Position numbers and translations under genes: made by a program. Shown here piece by piece: positions 11,372 to 23,539 of a stretch of DNA of 64,000 nucleotides. This DNA is from Polytrichum commune (lineage: Eukaryota; Streptophyta; Polytrichopsida; Polytrichales; Polytrichaceae), in contig OX485805.1 of assembly GCA_950295325.1 (NCBI GenBank), forward strand, positions 12,124,501 to 12,188,500, given 5' to 3'. The stretch's first letter is position 1; every line of letters starts with the position of its first letter. A model generated the notes under the pieces. The model made no database searches, was not told the DNA's origin, and saw only the letters and a list, made by a program, of their open reading frames with translations.

Positions 11372-12540
11372 TGTGACGTACTAAGATTTGTTTGTGCAGT
11401 TGCGCTTTTCCTCACAAATATGGTCGCCGCAAATCAAACAAGAGAGATTGCGATGCACTTTATTACCTCCCCGTTTTCGGTTTATCTTTTAATAATCGCC
11501 ACCTCAAAAGTATGCGCACGTCGCTTCCTTCCATATAGCAACCGACCGGGGTCTGGGGTGGGCCCCGTTCCCCGAGGCGGGGCCACCTCCTAAGTAGCTT
11601 ATTAGCTTACCTACGCTACTACGTACATATATATAGCCCTCCTCGTTGTTGCACCAAATATCCCTTATTATGACATTTGGAATAGTTTTAAAAAAGGTCC
11701 CTTATCCACCCCAATGCAATCCGAAGGAGAATCACGATGGCCTTCTAGCCTCCACTAATACCTAGCAAGGCCTGCCCTAAGCCCTAAAATCTACCCCTCA
11801 TGAGCCCTATAAGTAGAATGTAGGGCCCATCGGGAGGTCTTGAATAACTTTAAAGCTTGTGAATGATGCCAAGCGAGCCACCATTGCGCCTCGCTTACTT
11901 GCTCCTAGCCAATAGCGTGTAGCCACGTGGACTCCCGTACGAGATACTTTTACTACTTATAGAGTGGGAGGGTCCGAGAAATTCGATAAAGATGCATGCG
12001 ATTCCGCATGTTCACATGCTCATGTAACTCGAACTAGCTTTTGTGTCGTTCCGGGGTGTAGCTTATGTGGGTACTAATAACTAGCCTATAATCCGGTTAC
12101 TAGTCTTATAGGATACCTAAATTTGAGTGGGGTGGGGTTACGTGTGGATCTAAGAATGGGCATCAAAAACACATGTGCTTGATGGAATTTGAGCATGTGT
12201 GCTTTACGTGTTCACATTTCGTATTGGTTCTAGGTTTAATGATCGACATAATTTGGAAGGACGTACATGGTCAGTTGATAAGAAAGAGAAGTTTCATTCT
12301 CATAATACTCATGAGATATTCCTATGAGCTCTGGAAATTAGATATGCCACGGGAAGTAGCTACGGTTTTCATGTGGGTTTGTTACTTGTCTCGTACTAAT
12401 CTCACTTTTCATATCATGAGATGAGTGGGTGCAAAGCTAAAAGTGTCTGATTTTGGCCCACTTATGTTGAGACTGGGTAGCACGATACTTCCTATGGGGA
12501 GATGTGTGTTGATGGCCAATGAAGTGGCTCTCATTAGTTA
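11372..12540. other. Unassigned DNA with a GC-richer patch
   Basis: 11500-11600 is GC-rich (CGACCGGGG, CCCCGAGGCGGGGCC) and is followed by TATATATAGCCC at 11626, a possible promoter-like string. A frame at 12173-12424 starts with ATG but matches nothing I know. Confidence 0.35.
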
Positions 12541-12547
12541 CACCTTA

Positions 12548-12980
12548 GGGTCGGTTTACACTAGTGACTCATGACAATGACCACCACTTTTAAAATCCTC
12601 TCATTGGTTGAAAATGAGTGGCGGTTTACACAAGGTCGTTTAAAATAAAATAAAAAAGTGGCATGGGTGAGCATGTCAAAATGTGGATGAGAAAGTGACA
12701 TGGAATCTACATGTCCAAAGTGGATAATGTTTGACAATCACCCAAATAGGTTGTCTCAACATAAAATGGTAATCATGTCAATTGGGTCTATATTTGGATG
12801 AATATAAAACTAGTATATTATATTATTTACTATTTTCATAAAATCACTACATTATGGTTTAAGTCAGCTTTACACTTTGAAGTGTGAGGTGGGTTCATCT
12901 TTGTCACTGTAGCCAACCATGACCATGATAAATCCTATATCAATTTTATTCATAGTCATCGGTCACGTGTGTAAGACGGC
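12548..12980 (+). mobile_element. Tourist-like MITE, second family, 433 bp
   Basis: The left end is GGGTCGGTTTACACTAGTGA; the right end inverts to GGGGCCGTCTTACACACGTG. Interior sequence matches 2736-3494 in the opposite sense. TTA precedes it, but no matching 3' triplet is seen. Confidence 0.65.
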
Positions 12981-14116
12981 CCCACTATAAGATATGTGAT
13001 CATATTGCCAACCAATCCAACTTCCACAAACAAACTTATGACTTTACGGGTGGCTTAAACTGAAGGATGTGGTGTCTTGGATGGAAAAATATCCTAATTG
13101 TGAACATGTATGAAAAATGAATCATCATGTAACATTTAAGAAAACTTAGCGCCATAATTTAACTCAATCCAAGTAAAGAAACAATCTTGGTGGGTAAGGG
13201 TGCCTGACAAATAATGCCCTTAGCGAATATTTTCGAGCAAGGGTCATCTTTACTTGCCATTACCCGTTTCATTACCGCTATAATCATGATATGCACCCAA
13301 CATTGCTTTTAACATACATCCCATGTGAGACCCAAGGCTAAGCTACATAAGATCGTAATAGTGATAAGAAGGATGGCCTTCTTAGCCCTTGGTTTTCAGT
13401 GCATCCTACCTCTATGTCTACCCAATCACAGTGGGAAAATATGGGTGGGTGGATTGGATATTTGCAACTAACCATGTGAGAACATACGGGCTTGCCTTTG
13501 GAGGAGATTACTTGCTGGTATGTTTGTCCTCACATGTTCAAGGTGTTCAACCTTTTGAAGGAAGGTGATAATCTTCAAGAACTCCCTAGTTCTTGTGATG
13601 CCCGTTTCGGAATTGCATATAGAATTATACTTGGATATGAAGCAATAGCATAGTGCACGCCGGTGGCACACATTTGGTCATCTCTCTTCTTTCTCTTCCA
13701 CATCCAACTTGCTACATTGATCCTATTGTGAATTGATTTCTTCAAGTTGAATGCATCCCGGAGCTTGTAATATGAATAGATCTCAATAATCACCTATAAA
13801 AGTTCTTTAGACCGATATTGCATGTTACAATAGAGTTCATACACATGGATGATATATCTTCATTAGCAACCAATCGTTGCGAGGGTGCCAACCCCCGCCC
13901 TTAGTCACTTTATTTTAGAGGTATTGAAAGTTCAACCGCTTAAAGTAGCATGAATGTATGATGTCCCCCAATAGAAAGTTGTTGAATGTCATAACAATTA
14001 TGGACATGACACCTTAAGATATAGCAAGAAAACCGAGAACAAGGTTCTGGTAGATTCTCCCTCTTTCAAAAATCAGTGGGCAACAAGGTTCTTAAAACAT
14101 TATAGGCTTTATGGTT
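12981..14116. other. Unassigned DNA
   Basis: Short overlapping frames on the minus strand near 13468-13793. No recognisable domain or repeat. Confidence 0.45.
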
Positions 14117-14655
14117 GTAATGTATACCATTATTAAGTAGTGTGTATTTGTTCATGTGGGCCACAAGAATATAACCATGGGATGCCATAGCTAGTGCGGA
14201 TTCAAACTCACTACACTAAATATGATATTTAGTGTCACCAATTCTAATTGTCTTGCTCGATACTAATTGTAAACTGTGGTATAGTGTCAGCAACACTAAA
14301 TGTTAACCTAACAGTATTTGTCATTCCTTGTAATTTTTGGGGGGATTATAGATCTACAGTGTTGCAATAACTGTCACTTACCAAGTGATTTTTCAATCAT
14401 CCATGACAATACTTCATCACAAGTTGTTGACAAGAGAAGGTAGGGTTTTTGGTCAATGAATGAACTCATCCATCATCCATGACAATATTTGTTCAGCTTA
14501 TTCATAAGAAGTGTCATCTGAAAAGTTACCATAGTGACATTAAATATCATATGACACTAAATATGATATTTAGTGTAGTTGTGGCATCCCATGGTTATAT
14601 TCTCGGGGCTCACATGAATGAACGCACATTGCTTAATAATGTAATGTGAGCATGC
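14117..14655. mobile_element. ATAACATTAC-family element hosting a nested element
   Basis: Arms of about 70 bases (14117-14190 and 14582-14655) invert to each other, ending inward with AATATAACCATGGGATGCCA. The same arm pattern makes up the short elements at 18427-18592 and 19059-19219. The loop is occupied by the TACACTAAATA-ended element 14211-14578. Confidence 0.75.
14211..14578. mobile_element. TACACTAAATA-ended element, intact copy
   Basis: The ends CTACACTAAATATGATATTT and AAATATGATATTTAGTGTAG are near-perfect inverted repeats. It supplies the uninterrupted counterpart of 1795-2702. No target duplication is evident. Confidence 0.85.
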
Positions 14656-17600
14656 AACTTAAGTACCAAAATAAAAGATGTAGAAAGTTGACTATTGAGA
14701 TAATCTATACATAACAATTGTTGCCACTTGGAAATAATTTTAACCCCCAAAGGCCTAAGTAACCAAAAATCGGTTACAAGCATTTTTTCCAAGCCAATTT
14801 CTTTTTTCCATAGTATTTTTCCTCGCACTTGCATAACATTACAAAACTCTTTGGTTGTGTTTGGTGGGACTAGGCATCACATGAGTATGATTATCTTTTA
14901 ATTCCAGGTTTCCCCGTTTATGGGGGAGCACTCAAGCTATGTGCTGTGAACTTTTTGACAAACACCTGTAACTTATGATAGTTTCCGAATTGCAAGCTTT
15001 TTCTTTTTCTTTTGGAAAGAAACCATCATGCAAGTGCTTAGCAATATTATGCGCAACTAATAATTAAAGTTTACGCCATCTAGAACAAATGGGTAATCGA
15101 TTCTCTTTTTGATGGACCTCAAAGTGGTGGAAAGCGCCAATCATTTAGAGGTTGAGATCTATGGACATTATTCGATTTGTGTTTTCATGTTCTCCTACTT
15201 CTATCATTTAAATTTACACAATATAACGTGTGTTGCATTAGCAAATCTAGGATGAAGCATTGTAAAAATCAAACCTCTCTCCTTATTTATCCAAGATTAT
15301 TAAAAGTCCATCTTTATTGGTCCCTTAACTAAACACATAGGTCCTCCCAACTATGTTCACTTTTTGCGTATGAAGCGGTTAATGTTGTTTAAAGATACAG
15401 TCCAATCCGCTTCAAACATGTGTTTTTATAAGGTTTGTTTTTAGATCCTCACTTAACCATGCACCAATCACATATAGGCACTCAATCAAGAAAGGTAACC
15501 GAACAACACCCGCATACCTTCATTGTTGACTCCGGCTTTGACAAGAATTTTCTTCTTGGTTCCAATTGAGCATGTGTGTCGCATCAAGGTCGCACTTTAC
15601 CACATGACAACTAGTTTATTAAAGGCGAGTGCATTCAAATTTTCTCTGAGCATGTGGCTAGTTCATGTCAAGTGGATCCCACCCAAATTGGCCCCTCTTT
15701 GGTTTATGATTGAATAGTGAACGGTTTTTTTAATGAGGAATAGAAAGAAGAGTTATTGGGCTATGGGAGTCGGAGGGCAACACATTCGTCACCTTCACTA
15801 TTCGATATACACCAAACATGTTGTGGCCCACACAATCATTCAAGGAGTCGCACTAATGTATTTGTAAGATGACAAGCAGCGTCCGATATGGATAATGGGT
15901 TGTCGTTCTCTATTGACAATTCGTGGGCTTCCACTTTGCACTTGATGCAAGCCTCATACTAGTATTTTAATGGCCACTTATTGTTTGATCTAACAAAAGT
16001 GCAAACCCCTCCCCCAACTTAGAGGTAAGAGGGTCACAATCCGAGGAGCTCGTACATCGTTTATAATGCCACGACATAGTCTCATAGAGGAGCCATCGAT
16101 TGTAGTGCACACTACTCCATAGCTTTGATTGATAGTGTCGGCAAAACCAAACAACGTTTCCAACATTACCGTAGGTTAAAAGCCGATCATCACACACAAC
16201 AATGCTAAATTTAGGTGACAAATGATTTTGGGAAATGTTCAAGTAAGACGTGTTTTGTCGTGTTCATTTATTTCTACCTCACACAACTGTTGAAATGCGA
16301 AAACAATCCACTCTATGTAAGATTATGTAGATCTCCGTTGGTGATTCATTATATTGGTATCAGGTAGACAAGGGTTTACATAACATTACCCAATATTAGG
16401 GTGTTGCACTCTATCGCGTGAATTTTGGGAGCATCATGTGCTCATGTGTTAACAAACCTTCAACAATTTGAACATTGTTCAGTTTGAATATTGTTCATTA
16501 CGTGAAGACAAATTGAGCGTTGAACATGCGTGAGCTTCTTATACCAGAATGTGACTTTTCACATGTATCAAGAAATGCATGCATGTCATGTGGGGCTTGA
16601 AACCGACTATGCAAGTCACCGCATACGCATGGTTAGTCGCACTGAGAATTTGTGACCATGACTCATGGCCAACTACTAACATGTGACATGATTTTCGTCT
16701 TTTAAAAAAGGCACATTGTCTTATAGGTTCAACATTGTATTCATGTGCAAAGAATATGGGTTAACATGAAAATGCAAGGCTATATGTAGAACTTGGTCTA
16801 TGCCTTTAACACATTGTGGACCTCAATGCCACATAGAAGGTAAACTTATTTTGAATCATGCCCATCCAAGCAAAGTTAGTGAATTGAACATTGTACCACT
16901 TCCAACAATGAAATGCTTAATTTGAAGTTGTCATGCAAAAGACATGAACAAATTTCAACAAGCTCTTCCAAGAGGTGTAGAAAGTTTGAACAAAACACGT
17001 TATGAGCACGCGTTTGGAACTCGGTCGTGCAAAGATGTATTTGTTTTCTGGAGTTGTGTTCACCTACATAAACGTAGACTACCGAACAAAGTACAACCTC
17101 AGTCATGAGTTTAGGGTTTGAAATAGATGTGCAAAAACGGATGAACAAATTTGTACAAGAAAATATCACCTTTGCAGATCCAAGAAAAATTCCAACTCTC
17201 AAATCCAAGTTTAGAATCATCACAAACAACAAAAACTCACCATTGAAGACATGTTTACCTTGAGACCTTAAGGCACGTTATCTAGAACATGCACGTGGAC
17301 AACAAAAGATGAACTATATTCTCCATATTGTTCCCCCTTCTTGGGCGCATTTCAGACTTACATTGTCATTATTGGCTACCCTTCAAATTGTCTGAGCCAA
17401 GGGCACATTGCCCAATGTCTTTAACTCCCCCTTCCCGAATATAGGGAATGACACATTGCAACTTGCAAATCTCACGTATAGATAGATAAATACACATATT
17501 GGCTCCTACGAGAGTAAGCATGAATGAAGAGTCATATTGTTTATGGATGATTATACGCTTTCGAAAGTGCACGGTCTCGCATTATCAAGTGGAATATAAG

Positions 17601-17989
17601 CACATAATTCAAGACCCCAGGACCTGAAGATTCCAAGCCACTAAGGTAGCAACCCCTTACACCAAGAAGTTGAAGTATTTGGCCTTACTTGTGATAGCGG
17701 TATGAACCAAAAAATTCAAATCTAATAGAAAAAGAGAGACCATGTGTACAGCAATCCCCCCCCCCCCTCTCCCCAAATAAGTACAACTTTTTGAAGTGAA
17801 AAATTGTGTTGTCACCCGAAACCACGAGAGGGGGGAGGGGGTGGTCTAATGTTCACATGGTGTGCATTCTAATAATCAATATGTATTTATTATGCAAGAT
17901 TTCAGGGTTTGGTTTTGGGTGGGGTGTTGATTTTAGCACCCTTGTAACACTTTACATAGTGCTTGGAAGGAAGCTTAGAGAGCGGATTT
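14656..17989. other. Unassigned AT-rich DNA
   Basis: No gene recognised. The minus-strand frame 16876-17232 (118 codons) lacks any family motif. C12 run at 17756-17767. Confidence 0.45.
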
Positions 17990-18820
17990 TCTCAACATTC
18001 TTGATTCTACTCCCATGTGCAAAGCAACTTGGGAAAGGCCATCCGAAGGCAATAAAAATGGGTTGACCCCTTCACGTAGGTGGACACTCCATGCCGCCAC
18101 CTCCACTTTTATCATAAGGGTGAGCCATAGAACTAACAATATGTGCCATAACGGGGTAAGCAAGACCTTCATTAGCATTAGAAGTTTCAAAAAAAGTAAG
18201 CATAATCTAACATGATGTGTCATCTTGGACCGGCTTCGGTTTTTGATTCTAGCATCTTATAGTGTTTGGAAATTGGGATACTCACATGGACATGCCTCTA
18301 ATGAACAACAACAACAACAAAAACATTATGTGTGTGGGGAAAGAGAGCTTTGGCCGTCAATAGTGTGGAACAACCATTCACAACCCATTTCATTGTAACA
18401 TTTCAAAGTTGGATCGTGCATAATGACATGCATAACATTACTCAACGACGTGGCCTTCAGAATATAACAATGGGATGATGAGAGTTCGGTATGAATCTAA
18501 GTCTCCCTACACAACTTTTCGGGCATCTCATTGTTATATTTTAAGGGCCTTGCGGAACGAGAGTTGCACGTTGAGTAATGTTATGTGGGAACGGTCATTT
18601 CACGTCATTAAAGGTGCAAACCCCTTCACACATGATGACGGTCCATGCCACCACTACCTTGCCTTCATGGGCGAGGATGGACCCTAAAATGGGCTATCAC
18701 ATGTAGCATAGCATGCTACTGTTGCCAATTCCAACATTTGATAATGCTTGGAATTTGATTCATTTGTACAAACACGCCTTCAACAAACGCCAACGACAAG
18801 ACGTTGAGAGAGGACCATGG
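17990..18820. repeat. Diverged duplication split by a foldback MITE
   Basis: ACCCCTTCACGTAGGTGGAC through CATGCCGCCAC (18065) resembles ACCCCTTCACACATGATGAC through CATGCCACCAC (18608). TAGTGTTTGGAAATTGG and AATGCTTGGAATTTGA follow in the same order. The MITE 18427-18592 lies between them. Confidence 0.45.
18427..18592. mobile_element. ATAACATTAC-ended foldback MITE, 166 bp
   Basis: The arms GCATAACATTACTCAACG and CGTTGAGTAATGTTATGT are mirrored; inner arms AATATAACAATGGGATG and CATCTCATTGTTATATT are also mirrored. Almost the whole element folds back. Confidence 0.83.
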
Positions 18821-19058
18821 AAGAAAAGAAAAGAAAAGAAAATGAACATCAATGTATATTTTAACATTGACATGCGATGTCCATTCATTACATCCTATCC
18901 GTGTTCATATGAACATGGGGGTGGGGGTAGCTTGATGTGTATTTTTCAATAGGTGGACCGCAAGTATTGTTATATATTAAGTGTTCAATGCATATGATGT
19001 GTAGTGGTTATGGTACTTCTTTCTTTTCAAGTTTTCTTTTGTTTAGGATGATGTGCGT

Positions 19059-19219
19059 TACATAACATTACTTAGTGATGTGGGCCCTCAAAATATAACA
19101 ATGGGATGATGGGAGTTCAAAGTGATTCTAAGTCTCCTTACACAACTTTTCAAGCATACAACTGTTATATTTTAAGGGCCCACATAATGAGAGTTGTGCA
19201 TTTAGCAATATTATGTAGT
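19059..19219. mobile_element. ATAACATTAC-ended foldback MITE, second short copy
   Basis: TACATAACATTACTTAG on the left and TTAGCAATATTATGTA on the right, with AATATAACAATGGGATG mirrored by CAACTGTTATATT inside. Alignable throughout with 18427-18592. Confidence 0.82.
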
Positions 19220-19224
19220 CAAAT

Positions 19225-22200
19225 TGAAATTTGAGAAGAGGTTTCCATTAGTTTTTGGTTGTTGGGAATTTGAGATCCAAGATAGTTTTAGTGGTAGCAA
19301 TATGGATGGAGCCTCTTATCCCGACAATGATGATCTTTGGGGGGAGAATTGTCCATCCTTGTTGGGTTAACAAAGGAGAAGTAAGTTGTGTTTTCCTAGT
19401 TTTCTTGTGGTGGCTTCTTGCAGGAATTTATCGTTGTAGTATGTAAACTCAAAGACTTGGATTTTTAGGTTGGGTTCGGTGAGAATGGTGGTTGAGTCAT
19501 GTGCATTGTGCCATGTACGCAAAGAATGTTTGGGCATAGTCGGGTGAGGCATTTACATCTCAGGAGAGATAACATGTGCATGGGAAGGGCCATGAGGGAA
19601 TGGTATTGTTGGGTATTCTATTCTAGTGTTTTCTTGCGTTTATCAATGTGTAATATCTTGTAGTAGGCCAATAGGGTGTTGGCTAGTGCATGTATTGCCT
19701 CAGTGCGCCTATTGGTGCGGAGGTTATTTATGTGTTTATTTATGCAACATGATGGTAGATAAAGGCAGTTGTCATTTTCTTTAATTTGCATAGGTTACAA
19801 AGTGGAGAGATTTTTTTGTTTAAGGATGTGTTTTTTTCGGTAGTTGCCCATGTACTGGCCATAGTGCATCCATGATCCATGGTGCATTCCAAATTAGCTT
19901 AGACCAATTTTAGGTGTAGTTTGTTAGTGGAAAGCCATATTTTTAATATTTGGTATTTTGTTTGAGGCATGTGATATGACCACACTTCGGTATTCTTGTA
20001 ATTTTTTAGGTTTCTAATTAATCCATCATGTTGTGTCAAGGTGGGGGGATGGAGGGCCAAAATGACATTCGGTGGCCTATGAGGAGGCATGGGGTTTCTA
20101 TATTATGGAGTTCTAGTGCTCCTTTTTTGGGCTAGTTTGTTGTTTGCTTTGTTGTTCCATGTGATTTTCGTGTGGGCTTTGATTTTCTAATGGTAACGTT
20201 GTGTGAGGATTTTTTGTGGCATTGATTATGCTCGCAATGAGGAGTTTGTTTGGATGGTCGTTTAATGTGGTTAATTTAAAGGTAGATGTTGTTGAGGCTA
20301 TCTATACATATGAATGTGTTAGTGGTAAGTGACTTGATGTGTTCTATTTGCAATTTGTAGTGCATATAATTATGGTCTAAGATGTTTGGGTGCATGGTAC
20401 TTTGGTGGCCACGTGTACTTGTAATGGGCCATTGAAGACCCATGATTATGCAATGTTTCCATTCCTTTCTATGTCTTGGGGTGTAAAGGAGTTGTATGTG
20501 TGGTATGATTGGTGTGTGTGTGTGTGTGGGGGGGGGGTTGTAGTGTTATGCCGTTCTTTAGAACTTCTAGTGGATGGGGTGTGTAGTCATTGGAAAATGT
20601 GTTGCTGGGTTGTCTAATACTTGGGGGGAGGGAGTGAAGAAAAATTGAGATGCTTATTTGGTTGTGTTTTTTGTGACATGATTACTATTGAGGTGAGGAG
20701 TGGTTCTTTGGTGTTATAGTATGAGGAGAACATGGGTGGTGATGGGTAATGTATTGCTAAAGGGGGAAATGTGATGATAGGTGTTACGTTTGTTTGTTGG
20801 AGTGGGTTAAATGCGTTTTTGTATACAATCACTGTGATTTATGACTAGTGCAGTGGTGGAGTTTGGGTTGGTTTGGGTTGCTACTTTGACCCCTTTTAGA
20901 GCTTTGCATGCGAGTTCTATGTCCCTTAAATGTGTGAGGTTCTACCCATTCCATAGATTTGAGTATGTTGATCCAAGAGAACCAAGGACCTTATTTTTGT
21001 CATGTGGAGAGTGATAATGTATGAATTTGGTGGGGCATGTTAGGGGCTCGAGAAGTAGGAGTGGGTGATTTGAAAGGTGTTGGTGAGGTTGTCTAGTATA
21101 TCCGGGGGGAGGGTTTGGTGGTTGTGGGTGGGCGGGGTAGTACTCTGGGGGTAGTGTGACAAGGTTTTCATGTACTGGTTTATTAGTAAGAGTATTTCCA
21201 TGGTGAAGTCTTGGGGGTTCGTGGTGAGAGGATAAAGGTGTTTGTGGTAATATGTGTGGAGTATCTTTCCCATAGCCATGTGAGTCTTTCAAGTGGGATG
21301 GAGGCTTGCTAGTTGCCTTTGTGGTCATGAATTTGTGTGATGGGTCGAGGGGGGAGGGGGGGTTAGATTTATATTGTGGGTTTGTTGGTGACGATGTCCT
21401 CGTTTGGGTTGCAAGCTTGAATGTTTATATCTAGATGTGGAATTAGTAATGTGGACCATATGTATAGATTGTCAATCATTTGAGGTTTGTTAGTGTGTCT
21501 ATGAGTTTCATTTGTATGGTTTGTTGTTTGGTTTGTTGTACTAGTTGGGTAATGAGTAGTAGGTTGTGTTCGTATAGAAGATTATCGGGATTTAGGATGT
21601 GAGTTTGGGAGAGCCGTTTTGTGAATATGGTTTGTTGGCTAATCCATTGGCATTTGAAGTTGTGTGTGCATATTTTGGCACCCCATTTGTCCTTTTTGAA
21701 TGTTGGTTCACATGCCATTATGTGCATAATGGGGATTCCCATTGGTTGGGTTGGGGTGTTTTGTCTAGTTTGTATGATGAGGGCGGGAGGGGTGGATTCA
21801 TTTTAGTGTTGGGATGGTAGATTTGGGTTCAGGTTGGGGGGAAGAACGCTACATCTTGTACAAGTGCAATTTTGATTATATTGGATTTGGTATTATGTCT
21901 TTGTTGGAATTCTTGAAAGGTTAGAATATGTGTGTTTATGGGGTATGGTATTTCAAGTTAGGATGTTATGTTGAGGGAGGCTAATTTTTTTAGGACTTTT
22001 TTTTGAGTTAGCTTTCTAGTTGGGGTGAGGGTGTTGTAGAAAGGGCTTTTGGACCAATTGTCTTGAAGGAGCGAGTTGTTGAGTCGGAATTTGGTATATA
22101 TTGAGTCGATATGTATTTGATAGTTGTTATCTAGTATTTAAAAGAATCTCGCATGGGGGGGGGGGGTTTGGTGCAAGCTTGTGAGTTGAGGTGTGGGAGG

Positions 22201-22560
22201 TGATCAAGTCATCATGGGCCATTAAGTGTTTGGGTTGATTGTTTGCTTAATGTGGTGGGACACCTTGGGAGGAGGGAGAGTGTTTCTATGCCAAATGCCT
22301 CTGTAGGTAGTTGGGTAAAGATGGTCGGGAGTATTTGTTGTGTTGTGAGATTGCAGATGGTTTTTTTTTGTGAGCATGATAAGTTCATTGTGCATTTTTA
22401 CGATGTTTGGAATTTTAAAAGGGGGTTGCATAGAATGTATATTCAATTCCCGGTCTGATGACTATATTAAGCATCCTGATTTTTTGTTGAAGTGAGGCCG
22501 ATGACAGTAGAAGTGTTGTCCTTTGTTTATTTTTATTTTTACCATGATGGTTTCTTTTTG
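19225..22560. other. Strand-asymmetric G+T-rich block, possible minus-strand coding relic
   Basis: For about 3.3 kb the plus strand is strongly rich in G and T and poor in C, unlike both flanks. The minus strand is therefore A+C-rich and holds several open frames full of Pro, Thr, His, Asn and Gln, for example one at 20942-21328 and one at 21476-21742 containing KWGAKICTHNFKCQW. No domain is recognised. It could be an old coding element on the minus strand or a transcription- or replication-driven skew. Confidence 0.45.
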
Positions 22561-23275
22561 AATAGTCCACTTAAAAAATAAAGACTAGTTTGATGCCTAG
22601 ATATGTGTCTAGTCCATTCTGTGGCAGGATGGAGAGTTGTTGGTCTTTGTATTTCATGTTTTGGACTTTCACGTTTTGGACTTTCACGTACATGGTGAAT
22701 GTAAGTGGTTGGAAGTGGGACCATGGAGCCCAACCAACAACAACAACAACAACAACGTCGTCCATGGCCCATTCCCCGAGTACAATTCCAAAGCGGGAAT
22801 TCACGTTGCGTGTCGATCACGGCCCGAGAGAATCTTGCTACTAGTTCCAAATGAAAACGACCTTAGCCCAACTTACAATCGACTAATAATTGTGGCTCCC
22901 CCTCCTCCATTCTCCGTGCACGTGGAGAAAGAGGGAGAGGGAGGGGGGGGGGGGTTGCCAATATTGCAATCTCTTTCATGGCCAACCGAGCGTCACAAGG
23001 GGCACCACCGAATAAAGGGCATGTGTGTGTGTGTCCCAACTCATACTATGCCGTCACCCGAATCCACCCACACCTTCGCTAGCAATTCAATCAAAATCTA
23101 GATCATTGTTTGGGACAAGAATGTTTTATCCTTGTACCCGTGGGGGGGGGGGGGGGCTATGCTATGCCAACCAAATTTGACGTCCTTGGGAAAGCGGGTG
23201 AGGGCGAGATGTGGAATCAAAGGGCCGTGTGGGACGACCCAAGATGTGGGGAAAGCTAGCTCTTAGCTTCTTTAC

Positions 23276-23283
23276 TATAAATA
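23276..23283 (+). promoter_or_regulatory. Candidate TATA box
   Basis: TATAAATA sits in CTATAAATAGAAAC after GC-richer DNA with GCACGTGG at 22918. An ATG frame of 68 codons begins at 23331, but it is low-complexity (FSFLFLFLF) and unrecognised. The 14-base context also occurs at 36291 inside a MITE, so it may belong to an element rather than a gene. Confidence 0.25.
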
Positions 23284-23539
23284 GAAACCCGGGGGACAAA
23301 AGCTTTTGAGAGTCATATACCTCGACTTCAATGTTTGGTTTTGCGTTGCGTCATAGTTGGTGGCATTACTCGGCCTCTATGTTTTTTTCTTTTCTTTTTC
23401 TTTTTCTTTTTCCCAAATTTTCAAGAAAGCTGAAAAGGGGACTATCATTGGAGGGTCGATGGTATATACATGTGATATTTCAAAATTTTCGTCCAAATAC
23501 CAAGGACAAATTCACCAATTGTTTACCGTATTTATGATT

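Noticed and set aside
22637-23101. 154-codon frame with poly-Asn and Gly/Glu runs
   Set aside because: It starts at TTG and is built from a (CAA)n microsatellite, a G12 run and short direct repeats.
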